Below, piece by piece: positions 43,006-50,003 of a stretch of DNA of 64,000 nucleotides. The translations under genes were made by a program, and so were the position numbers. The DNA comes from Brevundimonas sp. UBA7506 (GTDB lineage: Bacteria > Pseudomonadota > Alphaproteobacteria > Caulobacterales > Caulobacteraceae). The notes under the pieces were generated by a model, which saw only the letters and a list, made by a program, of their open reading frames with translations, was not told where the DNA came from and searched no databases. Location of the stretch: assembly GCF_002479495.1 (NCBI RefSeq), contig NZ_DLNQ01000015.1, positions 444,969 through 508,968 of the forward strand. Direction: 5' to 3'. How positions within the stretch are numbered: position 1 is the stretch's first letter; each line of letters opens with the position of its first letter.

Positions 43006-43185
43006 GTGAGCGATCAGGATCGAAAGCGGCCTGTGAGCAGGCGGAGAGCGCGTCGCGAACGGGTGGACGCTTGGTTCGTCCGCATCGCCTGGATTGTCTC
43101 TGCCTTGTTCCTGGCCTGGATGCTGCAGCAGGCGTTCACAATGAGGCCGGTAGAGCAGCCCGCGATAGTGAGGGCGGTGGGATGA
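43006..43185 (+). CDS. Small basic one-TM protein, 59 aa
   Basis: This 59-residue GTG-start protein has a very basic head (DRKRPVSRRRARRERVDAWF), then one membrane helix (IAWIVSALFLAWMLQQAF). The leader GTCTCGGGGAGGGGG resembles those of the two preceding genes. Its stop overlaps the next ATG. Confidence 0.6.
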   Translation: MSDQDRKRPVSRRRARRERVDAWFVRIAWIVSALFLAWMLQQAFTMRPVEQPAIVRAVG

Positions 43186-43460
43186 TCGGATCGCTGACCG
43201 AGGCCGAGCTTTGGAGGCTGGCCGCCCAGCCCGCGCTGTTCGCCATCGTCATGCTGTCGTTTCTGAAGGCGTCGTGGCGAGTGCGGCTTGTCGCGGCCGC
43301 GGTTGGGGCAGCGACGGGGCTGGCGATCGGCCTGATCGCGCTCTGGGCTCAGCGATCCGGCGCGCCGTGGTGGTTGGGGTGGGCAATTGCGGCGCCGCTG
43401 ATCGCCTTGGCGGGCTGGCGGTGGATCAAGCGGCGGCCGCGCGCGGCGAACGATAGGTAG
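43182..43460 (+). CDS. Three-TM small membrane protein, 92 aa
   Basis: This 92-residue protein has three hydrophobic helices (AAQPALFAIVMLSFLKASW, AAAVGAATGLAIGLIALW, WLGWAIAAPLIALAGW) and a basic end (RRPRAANDR). It is translationally coupled (ATGA) to the preceding one-TM gene, so the two may form a complex. Confidence 0.6.
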   Translation: MIGSLTEAELWRLAAQPALFAIVMLSFLKASWRVRLVAAAVGAATGLAIGLIALWAQRSGAPWWLGWAIAAPLIALAGWRWIKRRPRAANDR

Positions 43461-43576
43461 GGGCGGGGAGGCCGAAGCCTCCTAGAGGATCTGTGCCGCG
43501 GCGTGATTAGGAAAGTCGTCCTAGGGTGCCTATATAAGGCGCGTGGATAGGACGCATCCTTACGACCGGATCAGTC

Positions 43577-43592
43577 GTTACCAAACGGTAAC
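43577..43592. promoter_or_regulatory. Inverted repeat upstream of the Panacea gene
   Basis: The perfect dyad GTTACC-AAAC-GGTAAC lies 110 bases before the Panacea ATG, in a 240-base gap that also contains the palindromic CCTATATAAGG (43529-43539). It is a candidate autoregulatory operator of the antitoxin pair. Confidence 0.45.
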
Positions 43593-43701
43593 ACCAAGAA
43601 TCACCGTGCGTGCTATACGGCGGCACTTGGTGAAGCTTTTCGCCCACTGGATTTCCGTCGCGCCCGAAGTGCGTCTTGAGCTGAGGAGAGGAGATCGAAC
43701 C

Positions 43702-44151
43702 ATGCCGCTGTCTGACGTCATGATTGTTGCTGACGACATCCTCCGCGCCGGTAAGCAGCGTGGACTGAAGCTCACTCCACTCCAGCTTATGAAGCTGACC
43801 TACATCGCTCATGGATATGCCTTGGGCACCGGGGCCGGAGACCTTTTCGACGCGCGCATTGAGGCGTGGAAGTATGGACCGGTGATTCCGCAACTGTATC
43901 ATGCCACCAAATCTTGGGGGCGGGATCCGATCCCTCACGACCATATCTTCGATGGTCGTGCGCTCACCGGTCCGGCGGCGGCAATCGTTGATCGCGTCTT
44001 GGACAAGTATGGAAAGCTCTCCGGATCGGCGCTTTCGACCCTTACTCATAAACGCGATACGCCCTGGTCGAAGGTTTACCGGGACGGCGTCTTTAACATC
44101 GAGATTCCAGACCGGGATATCGAGGAACATTATCGCCAGCTCCTGGGGTGA
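43702..44151 (+). CDS. Panacea-domain (SocA-like) antitoxin
   Basis: This 149-residue protein contains the Panacea/DUF4065 domain: LTPLQLMKLTYIAHGYALGT, ARIEAWKYGPVIPQLYHATK and KRDTPWSKVYRDG. The family includes SocA of Caulobacter crescentus and other antitoxins paired with unrelated toxins. The start is ATG at 43702 with a GAGGAGAGGAG RBS region. A membrane protein gene follows two bases after its stop, the expected toxin position. Confidence 0.85.
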   Translation: MPLSDVMIVADDILRAGKQRGLKLTPLQLMKLTYIAHGYALGTGAGDLFDARIEAWKYGPVIPQLYHATKSWGRDPIPHDHIFDGRALTGPAAAIVDRVLDKYGKLSGSALSTLTHKRDTPWSKVYRDGVFNIEIPDRDIEEHYRQLLG

Positions 44152-44153
44152 GG

Positions 44154-44495
44154 ATGTCCGAGGGGGACAATAACGGATTTCCATGGGCCGCCGACACCAA
44201 AGGCAGCGAGGAAGTCAGGCTATGGGGAAATGACGAGGCGCTTCAAGGAATGAAGCGCCGTAACCATGGCCGTCTACTCTGGCTGTGGGGGTGGATCGTT
44301 CCTGCGTTGATGATCATGTTCACCCTTCTATTTGTCGGCTCCATTATGGCGTGGGGGATCCACTACCTGACGCCTTGGAAATGGCTGTCGTCGGAACAAC
44401 TCGCGAAAATCCAGTCTGTCATTTTCAGTGGGTCGCTGGGTGCGTTGGTCACCAGCTACGTGCAGAAGCATGTGTTCGGAGACGCCAAGTCCTAG
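44154..44495 (+). CDS. Two-TM membrane partner of the Panacea protein
   Basis: This 113-residue protein has a polar head (1-38), a strong membrane helix (LLWLWGWIVPALMIMFTLLF, continuing to about 70), and a second hydrophobic stretch (SVIFSGSLGALVTSYVQ). Small membrane-active toxins are known partners of Panacea antitoxins, and the two-base spacing supports a toxin-antitoxin pair. Toxicity is inference; it could also be an effector of superinfection exclusion. Confidence 0.65.
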   Translation: MSEGDNNGFPWAADTKGSEEVRLWGNDEALQGMKRRNHGRLLWLWGWIVPALMIMFTLLFVGSIMAWGIHYLTPWKWLSSEQLAKIQSVIFSGSLGALVTSYVQKHVFGDAKS

Positions 44496-44526
44496 CCGTC
44501 TCAACGCGCCATAAATCGCGGTCTCG

Positions 44527-44553
44527 CCCCGCCCCTCACCGGGCGGGGTTTTT
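44527..44553 (+). terminator. Rho-independent terminator
   Basis: The perfect stem CCCCGCCC/GGGCGGGG with loop CTCACC is followed by TTTTT. It ends the Panacea/membrane operon. Confidence 0.88.
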
Positions 44554-44623
44554 GCTGTCAGCCCGGAGCAAGTCAGGCCGGAGCGTTTGTGCGTCCAGCT
44601 TCACGGCGTAAGGTCCGCGGACA

Positions 44624-45265
44624 ATGATCCGACTCGACGCTCGCTCCAGAACGCTCGCAGCCTGCCTGTCGGTAGTCGCTGGCTATGTCGACGTCGTCGG
44701 CTTCCTCATGACGGGCGGGTTCTTCGTCTCGTTCATGAGCGGCAATTCCACCAGGTTGGGTATCGGTCTCGCCGGAACAAGCGCAGCGGCCGCCATCGCG
44801 GGTGGGTTGATCGTCTCGTTCGTGGCTGGCGTCGTGTTGGGAGCGAGCGTCGGTCGATTGGCCCGAGCTTGGAAAGAGCCGGGTATCCTCGGGTTGGTTG
44901 CAGTCCTGCTGATCCTGGCGGCTATAACGCATTGGTTCGGCATGGGTCTGCTCGCCGCGCTTCCGCTCGCCCTGGCCATGGGCGCGCAGAATGCCGTGTT
45001 CGCACAGGACGGCGAAGTCAGCGTCGGCTTGACCTACATGACGGGCACATTGGTCAAGCTGGGCAAACGGCTGACGGTCGCGCTCTGGGGCGGTGACCGC
45101 TTTGGATGGGTGCCGTACCTGCTGCTCTGGGCCGGGCTGCTAGCAGGGGCGGCCTTGGGGGCGCTGGCCTATGCGCGCTTTGGTCCAAACGCTCTGGCCT
45201 TTGCCGGCGCCGCCATGCTGCTGTTGACCGTGGTTTCGGTTGGATCTCATGCACAGCCCCGGTAG
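44624..45265 (+). CDS. YoaK/DUF1275 family membrane protein
   Basis: This 213-residue DUF1275 protein has about six membrane helices and the conserved SVVAGYVDVVGFL, SFMSGNSTRLGIGL and GAQNAVF segments. The family is broad in bacteria and not usually phage-borne; the role is unknown. It has its own unit after a strong terminator and looks like passenger cargo. Confidence 0.85.
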   Translation: MIRLDARSRTLAACLSVVAGYVDVVGFLMTGGFFVSFMSGNSTRLGIGLAGTSAAAAIAGGLIVSFVAGVVLGASVGRLARAWKEPGILGLVAVLLILAAITHWFGMGLLAALPLALAMGAQNAVFAQDGEVSVGLTYMTGTLVKLGKRLTVALWGGDRFGWVPYLLLWAGLLAGAALGALAYARFGPNALAFAGAAMLLLTVVSVGSHAQPR

Positions 45266-45270
45266 TCGGC

Positions 45271-45537
45271 TCAGGGCTCTTCGTCCTCGTTGTCCTCGTC
45301 GTCCTCGTCGTCCTCGTCGTCAGCATCTAGATCGGCGAACACTAGCTGCATCTCGACCCGCACCTCGTCCATGGTCTGCTGGGCCCAGGCGTGCAGCGCT
45401 CTGACGGTCTTCTCCGCGGACATGGCGTCGGCTGAGAACAGCCGCTCCATGACGTCGGTCAGCGTCTGGTTTCGTCCCATGAGGACGCCAGCGCGGTAGA
45501 TCGGATCGTCGGAGGGGTCGATGTCGTCTTCGTCCAT
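45271..45537 (-). CDS. Acidic-tailed small protein, 88 aa
   Basis: This 88-residue protein has a helical middle (MERLFSADAMSAEKTVRALH) and an extremely acidic C-terminus (DLDADDEDDEDDEDNEDEE), coded by tandem GACGAGGAC-like repeats. Net charge is strongly negative, as in DNA-mimic proteins, though that is a guess. It is downstream of the 116-aa gene in a leftward pair. Confidence 0.6.
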   Translation of the reverse strand: MDEDDIDPSDDPIYRAGVLMGRNQTLTDVMERLFSADAMSAEKTVRALHAWAQQTMDEVRVEMQLVFADLDADDEDDEDDEDNEDEEP

Positions 45538-45567
45538 GTGGCGAGGCTATCACAGGCGCCCGCCCTG

Positions 45568-45918
45568 TCACGCCGCCTCTTCGCCAGCCTCATGCTCCCG
45601 CTCAGCCAGCGGGTCGATCTGGGTCCAATTGTCGCCGTCGGCGCTGTAGTCGATCTTGAAGTACTGGATCTCGTCTGGCGGCGCCGGATCAATGGCTGGC
45701 ACCTCGCCGAACGTCTCCAGCAGCTTGGGCTCTTCCCAAAGGTCAATGTCGGGGTAGCCGTCGACCGAGAAGACGGCCACGCTTGCGGCCCCGGTGGCTA
45801 GCGCCCGACCGCCTTCCATCGCTCGCTCCCTGTTCAGGAACTGATGCACCTCCCCGCCCTTAAGGCGTCCGCGCCGGGGCCAGAAGGCCTGCGCGCAGTA
45901 GATCGTCTTTCGGGCCAT
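45568..45918 (-). CDS. Hypothetical protein under O4/O5, 116 aa
   Basis: This 116-residue protein (MARKTIYCAQAFWPRRGRLK) includes FNR-like, mixed alpha/beta stretches (EIQYFKIDYSADGDNWTQID) and an acidic end. It has a strong GGAAGGAGAG RBS. It is divergent from the 46102 operon across the O4/O5 promoter region. No family is recognised. Confidence 0.6.
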   Translation of the reverse strand: MARKTIYCAQAFWPRRGRLKGGEVHQFLNRERAMEGGRALATGAASVAVFSVDGYPDIDLWEEPKLLETFGEVPAIDPAPPDEIQYFKIDYSADGDNWTQIDPLAEREHEAGEEAA

Positions 45919-46022
45919 TCCGGCTCTCCTTCCCGTCCATCTCCGCGTTAACGAATCTCTGTTCGGGCAGAGATGTCGAGTCCGGCGCCGCCACCATGCG
46001 TCCGGTTTTGACGTGAGGGTGA

Positions 46023-46035
46023 TTGCAAAATGCAA
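46023..46035. promoter_or_regulatory. Operator O4 (TTGCAAAATGCAA)
   Basis: This copy of the switch operator family lies 4.6 kb from the CI/Cro region in the 183-base divergent gap 45919-46101. Confidence 0.7.
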
Positions 46036-46056
46036 AATATCGCTGGACGAGCGTAT

Positions 46057-46069
46057 TTGCATTATGCAA
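46057..46069. promoter_or_regulatory. Operator O5 (TTGCATTATGCAA)
   Basis: This is the perfect palindrome of the family (TTGCAT-T-ATGCAA), 34 bases from O4 and 33 bases upstream of the rightward GTG start at 46102. Confidence 0.72.
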
Positions 46070-46101
46070 TGTTTTCTCCACACCAAGAGGGGGAGACGCC
46101 C

Positions 46102-46362
46102 GTGGCCCAAGACGCCTTCATCGACATGCGCCCGCATCCGCTGGGCATCGGCTTCCATCCGAACTGGCAAGCTGTTCGCGACCGTCGCGCTGAGCGCGAG
46201 TGCAACCGGATCATCCGCGAAGCCGCCGAGGCCCAGCGCCTCGCGCGCCGCCAGAAGGCCGCCTCGGCCAGTGTCGGCCGCGCCGCCCGCGCCTTCGTCA
46301 TGGCCCTCCAGGCCGCCGTCTGCTTCGGCTTTGTCGCCTGCTTCTGGTGGGCCCTGGTCTGA
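46102..46362 (+). CDS. Tail-anchored small protein, 86 aa
   Basis: This 86-residue protein starts at GTG 46102 (MAQDAFIDMRPHPLGIGFHP) with an AGAGGGGGAGA RBS, has a basic coiled region (EAAEAQRLARRQKAASASVG) and a C-terminal membrane helix (AFVMALQAAVCFGFVACFWW). It is the first gene of the rightward operon after O5. An in-frame ATG at 46069 would place the start inside O5. Confidence 0.6.
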   Translation: MAQDAFIDMRPHPLGIGFHPNWQAVRDRRAERECNRIIREAAEAQRLARRQKAASASVGRAARAFVMALQAAVCFGFVACFWWALV

Positions 46363-46898
46363 TGCGCGAGTACTATTCCATCGTCAGCACCGGCTCGCCG
46401 AAGCGCGACATCGATCTGTTCGGCGTGACGACCGTTCGCATCGACGGCGCCCGCGAACCGGGCGGGGCAGGGGTCCCGGTCATCTACCTGTCGGCCTATG
46501 TCGATGACCCCGATGTCTTCGCCCAGCGCCTGTGCGCGGCCCTGACCTGGCTGAACGACAACCAGAACCTCGCCAATCCGGCGCCGCCGCCCGTCCAGCG
46601 CGCCGCGCCGCCGGGCGCCGTCGAAGAGGTCGGACCCTACAGCCTGCCCGAGTACGTCGAGGACGTGGACTGGTCCGAGCGCCTGTTCCTGCCCGAAGAC
46701 CTGACCGCCACCGACTGGCGCGGTTGGGCTGAGGCCTTCGAACGCCGTGTCGACCTTGCAACCTCTGACAGCCAACTGGCCATGCTGGAGGCCGAGAACG
46801 GCCTCGGCCTCAAGGCCTGCCCCTTCCGCTATCGCGGCCCCATCGGCCGCAAGCTCCAGACCCGCTACGTCGAAACCGCCAGTCAGGAAGCGGCATGA
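46362..46898 (+). CDS. Hypothetical phage protein, 178 aa
   Basis: This 178-residue protein (MREYYSIVSTGSPKRDIDLF; SERLFLPEDLTATDWRGWAE) is coupled by TGATG to the 86-aa gene. It is acidic with a Pro-rich linker in the middle. No domain is recognised. Confidence 0.65.
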   Translation: MREYYSIVSTGSPKRDIDLFGVTTVRIDGAREPGGAGVPVIYLSAYVDDPDVFAQRLCAALTWLNDNQNLANPAPPPVQRAAPPGAVEEVGPYSLPEYVEDVDWSERLFLPEDLTATDWRGWAEAFERRVDLATSDSQLAMLEAENGLGLKACPFRYRGPIGRKLQTRYVETASQEAA

Positions 46899-47251
46899 TC
46901 GCCGAACAGGACATCCGCGTCCTCACAGCGGAAGAAGCCGATCTCCTGACCACCGTCAGGCCGTATCAGCGGATGATGCGTTGCGCCTTCGCGGGCGTGC
47001 CGTTCCGCCTGGAGGATCAGCCGGTCGGCAGCAGCAAGAACGCCCCGCGCTACTCCGAAGCCCTGATCCTCAGCATGGTCGAACACGGCCTGCTCTTGGT
47101 CATCCAGTGCGCGGCCGAGTGGCCGGGCCGGGCGCCCGCACGGCCCTTCACCGTCATCCTCAGCCCGGTCGGAGAACGGGAGCGGGTTCGCCTGCTGAAG
47201 CACAGCCGCCTGACCACTGGGCAGGACCACCGTCTGGATCACGCCGCATGA
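46895..47251 (+). CDS. Hypothetical phage protein, 118 aa
   Basis: This 118-residue protein (MIAEQDIRVLTAEEADLLTT, HGLLLVIQCAAEWPGRAPAR) is coupled by ATGA to both neighbours. No domain is recognised. Confidence 0.65.
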   Translation: MIAEQDIRVLTAEEADLLTTVRPYQRMMRCAFAGVPFRLEDQPVGSSKNAPRYSEALILSMVEHGLLLVIQCAAEWPGRAPARPFTVILSPVGERERVRLLKHSRLTTGQDHRLDHAA

Positions 47252-47724
47252 GCCGGTCCCTGTTCCAGATCAACGCCGACCTGACGCGCCTGCGCGAGGA
47301 GAAGAAGGCCCTCAAGCGCAAGCACTACGCCCCCGGCCACATCCGCTCGCGGTCGTTCCGCCCGGAGGGCCCCGGCCAGCGCCAGCCGCGCGAGCGCGAC
47401 AACAAGCACCTGGCCTTCATCCGTCGGTTGCACTGCGCCGGCTGCCCCTCCGCCGGGCCCTGCGACGCCGCACACCTGCGCGCTGGCGACATCACCATCG
47501 GCAAGCGCCACACCGGCAAGGCCGAGAAGCCGTCCGACCGATGGACCACGCCCCTCTGCCGGGACTGCCACACCAAGCAGCACTCCGGCGCCGAGCTGGC
47601 CTTCTGGTCCGCCCGCAACATCGACCCCTTCGACCTGTGCCAGGCCCTCTTCGCCGTCTCCGGCGACACCACCGCCGGCGAACAGATCATCTTCAACCAC
47701 CGCCAAGCAGGAGCCCGCCCATGA
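47248..47724 (+). CDS. DUF968-like HNH nuclease
   Basis: This 158-residue protein has a zinc/HNH core: LHCAGCPSAGPCDAAHLRAG, then TTPLCRDCHTKQHSGAELAF, as in DUF968/Ref-type nucleases of phages. Coupled by ATGA. DUF968 proteins lie beside recombination genes in lambdoid phages; Ref of P1 is a RecA-dependent nuclease. It could nick DNA during recombination or defend against other phages. Confidence 0.75.
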   Translation: MSRSLFQINADLTRLREEKKALKRKHYAPGHIRSRSFRPEGPGQRQPRERDNKHLAFIRRLHCAGCPSAGPCDAAHLRAGDITIGKRHTGKAEKPSDRWTTPLCRDCHTKQHSGAELAFWSARNIDPFDLCQALFAVSGDTTAGEQIIFNHRQAGARP

Positions 47725-47969
47725 CCGTGAGCGAGGAGATGAAGGGGGCTGTTCGTTCTCCAGTCGAGCGCGACCTTATCCGCCTCATTGGGACCGACAT
47801 CAGCCACTCGATCCGGAACCTTGGGTTCCCGGTAGGCATGGGCGTCGGGATCGGCCCTGAACTGTCCGAACGGGCGGCTGGTCGCATCCTCGACAGATTG
47901 ACCGAGAAGGCTCTGACCGAGTTGCTGGCCGCCCGCCAATCCTCCCGCAGCGATGGAGCTGAGGGATGA
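47721..47969 (+). CDS. Hypothetical phage protein, 82 aa
   Basis: This 82-residue protein (MTVSEEMKGAVRSPVERDLI, ELSERAAGRILDRLTEKALT) has two helices and is of unknown function. It is coupled to both neighbours by four-base overlaps. Confidence 0.6.
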   Translation: MTVSEEMKGAVRSPVERDLIRLIGTDISHSIRNLGFPVGMGVGIGPELSERAAGRILDRLTEKALTELLAARQSSRSDGAEG

Positions 47970-48136
47970 TTCTGGCCATGTTCATCATCGGCGCGTTCAT
48001 CGCTGTCGTGGCCTGCTGGCAGTTGGTCGCTGGAGACCCGCATCCGCTCGATCAGCAGGGACTTGTCTTCACCATGGCCATCGGCGGCCTGATCATGCTC
48101 GCCGCCATACTTCTGCAAAAGGGAGCGGGGGGATGA
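47966..48136 (+). CDS. Two-TM small membrane protein, 56 aa
   Basis: This 56-residue protein has two membrane helices (MILAMFIIGAFIAVVACWQL and GLVFTMAIGGLIMLAAILL) and a short loop. The start and stop overlap its neighbours by ATGA. It is too small for family assignment. Confidence 0.6.
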   Translation: MILAMFIIGAFIAVVACWQLVAGDPHPLDQQGLVFTMAIGGLIMLAAILLQKGAGG

Positions 48137-48480
48137 GCGGGGTGAAGCATACGTCGGGGCCTTGGGAGGTCGTTCGCACTAACGAACGCGGTCGTCAGGC
48201 GCCCGATGGAGAAACCTTGTGGGTCTACGCGGGCAACGGCAACGGCTGGGTCGGCGATAGCTACTTTTCGGTCCTTATCGGCTCAGAAAAGGGGGCCGAA
48301 GCCAACGCCCGCCTGATCGCCGCCGCGCCTGAACTGCTGGAGGCTGCGAATGCGGCCCTTGGCGCGCTGACTGGAAACATGGACGGCGACTGGATCGGCC
48401 AAGACCCCGTTGCGCTGCTCCGCGCTGCAATCAGACGCGCCACAGGTGAAGACCGCTCCGAGAAGGGAGGGGCGCTGTGA
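48133..48480 (+). CDS. Conserved phage protein (ARLIAAAPELLEA type), 115 aa
   Basis: This 115-residue protein has the very common phage signature HTSGPWEVV ... EANARLIAAAPELLEAAN. It belongs to a widespread early-phage family of unknown function. Coupled by ATGA and GTGA. Confidence 0.72.
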   Translation: MSGVKHTSGPWEVVRTNERGRQAPDGETLWVYAGNGNGWVGDSYFSVLIGSEKGAEANARLIAAAPELLEAANAALGALTGNMDGDWIGQDPVALLRAAIRRATGEDRSEKGGAL

Positions 48481-48656
48481 TCCGTGAAGCCCTGACTGAC
48501 GCGCGGCGGATCATCACCGAAGAGCGAACGGTACTGGTCGCTTGCTGCACGGTCGGCGGCGACCTCGCCACGCTGGACCCGACAGCCTCACCCCACCTTG
48601 CCGAATATGACGCCGCTCTCGCGAAGATCGATGCGGCACTGGAAACCCTGCCATGA
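48477..48656 (+). CDS. Small phage protein, 59 aa
   Basis: This GTG-start gene (GTGA overlap) encodes MIREALTDARRIITEERTVL and ends AALAKIDAALETLP. It is helical and of unknown function. Double overlaps with its neighbours support it. Confidence 0.55.
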   Translation: MIREALTDARRIITEERTVLVACCTVGGDLATLDPTASPHLAEYDAALAKIDAALETLP

Positions 48657-48889
48657 AGAACAAGCTCTCAGACCTGAACAACCACCTGTTCGCCCAACTG
48701 GAGCGCTTGGGTGAGGAAGACCTGACCGCCGAGCAGATCGATGCCGAAGCCAAGCGCGCAGACGCCATCGTCGACATCTCGGATCAGATCCTTCGCAACG
48801 CCGACCTGCACCTCAAGGCCGCGACGCTCATCGCCAATCACGGGGAGCGCTTCCACGACAAGCTGCCGATGATCGAGGCACCGCGATGA
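48653..48889 (+). CDS. Conserved phage protein, 78 aa
   Basis: This 78-residue protein (MKNKLSDLNNHLFAQLERLG, DAIVDISDQILRNADLHLKA) closely follows the pattern of a small conserved family in proteobacterial phages, function unknown. The reading frame is tightly coupled at both ends. Confidence 0.65.
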   Translation: MKNKLSDLNNHLFAQLERLGEEDLTAEQIDAEAKRADAIVDISDQILRNADLHLKAATLIANHGERFHDKLPMIEAPR

Positions 48890-49536
48890 AGGGCGTCTGG
48901 ATCAGGTACAGCGACGTCGAAATGGCATGGCTGGAGGCGAACCGCACCCTGTCGATCGGTGACTATCACGCCGCCTTCTGCGCCGAGTTCGGACGCGAAG
49001 TTTCCGCCGGCAATCTCCACGCCCTGCGCAAGCGCAAGGGCTGGAAGACAGGTCGCACTGGTCAGTTCGCCAAAGGCCAGGAGCCGGCCAACAAGGGCAA
49101 GCCTCACCCTGCGCGCGGACGGTCTGTGGCGACCCAGTTCAAGAAGGGCAACCGGACGGGGCAGGCGAACCTGAATTATCAGCCCATCGGCGCCGAGCGG
49201 ATGAGCAAGGACGGCTACCTGGAACGCAAGATCCACGATGGCTTGCCGCTGCAGTCGCGCTGGCGCGCTGTGCACCTGGTCGAGTGGGAGGCAGTCAACG
49301 GCCCGCTCCCCGAGGGGCATTGCCTCAAGTCCATCGATGGCGACCGCAGCAATGCCGATCCATCCAACTGGCAAGCTATCCCGCGCGCTCTGCTGCCGCG
49401 GCTGAACGGCGGCCGCGCCAAGAAGCACCTGGCTTACGACGAGGCCGCGCCCGAGGTCCGCCCCGCGCTCCTCACCATCGCCAAGATTGACCACCGCGCC
49501 CGCGAACTGCGGCGCCAGAGGAGGGGCGCGGCATGA
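48886..49536 (+). CDS. HNH endonuclease with N-terminal DNA-binding region
   Basis: This 216-residue protein has an N-terminal helical part (SDVEMAWLEANRTLSIGDYH), a basic linker, and a C-terminal HNH domain (WRAVHLVEWEAVNGPLPEGH, then SIDGDRSNADPSNWQAIPRA). The His-Asn-His pattern is present. It resembles homing-type HNH proteins that invade phage operons. It is the second nuclease in this operon. Confidence 0.8.
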   Translation: MKGVWIRYSDVEMAWLEANRTLSIGDYHAAFCAEFGREVSAGNLHALRKRKGWKTGRTGQFAKGQEPANKGKPHPARGRSVATQFKKGNRTGQANLNYQPIGAERMSKDGYLERKIHDGLPLQSRWRAVHLVEWEAVNGPLPEGHCLKSIDGDRSNADPSNWQAIPRALLPRLNGGRAKKHLAYDEAAPEVRPALLTIAKIDHRARELRRQRRGAA

Positions 49537-50003
49537 CGCGTTACGCTGCCGATACGTCAGTCTCCCAGGAGAAGAGCCGGAACGAGATCGAGACGACGCT
49601 GAAGCGCTACGGTGCCACCTCGTTCATGTATGCGAGCGAGAAAGCGGCGGCCATGATCGGCTTCCGTATCTCCGACCGCATGGTGAAGTTCGTCCTTCCG
49701 ATGCCTGACCCGAAGGCGCGGGAGTTCACGCACACCCCGGCGCGCGGGACGCCGCGTTCTCCGGCCGAAGCTGAAAAAGCCTGGGAGCAGGCTGGGCGTC
49801 AGCGCTGGCGCGCCCTGGCGCTCGTCATCAAAGCCAAGCTGGAGGCCGTCGCGGCTGGGATCACGACTATTGAGGACGAGTTCCTGGCGCACACTGTCCT
49901 GCCTGACGGCTCAACCGTGGGACAGTTCATGAAGCCCCAACTGGCTATTGCCTATGAGCAAGGCTCTATGCCGACCACACTGCTTCTTGGAGGCCCTGCA
50001 TGA
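49533..50003 (+). CDS. Conserved phage protein, 156 aa
   Basis: This 156-residue protein (MTRYAADTSVSQEKSRNEIE, KRYGATSFMYASEKAAAMIG, ALALVIKAKLEAVAAGI) belongs to a common family of alphaproteobacterial phages, often beside recombination genes. Function unknown. It overlaps both neighbours by four bases. Confidence 0.72.
   Translation: MTRYAADTSVSQEKSRNEIETTLKRYGATSFMYASEKAAAMIGFRISDRMVKFVLPMPDPKAREFTHTPARGTPRSPAEAEKAWEQAGRQRWRALALVIKAKLEAVAAGITTIEDEFLAHTVLPDGSTVGQFMKPQLAIAYEQGSMPTTLLLGGPA

Noticed and set aside
43543..43701. N-terminal extension of the Panacea protein
   Set aside because: The extra 53 residues lie upstream of a strong RBS and the domain's usual start, and cover the operator-like dyad; treated as leader.
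43507..44184. 225-codon minus-strand frame over the Panacea gene
   Set aside because: It is antisense to a recognised domain and has no domain of its own.
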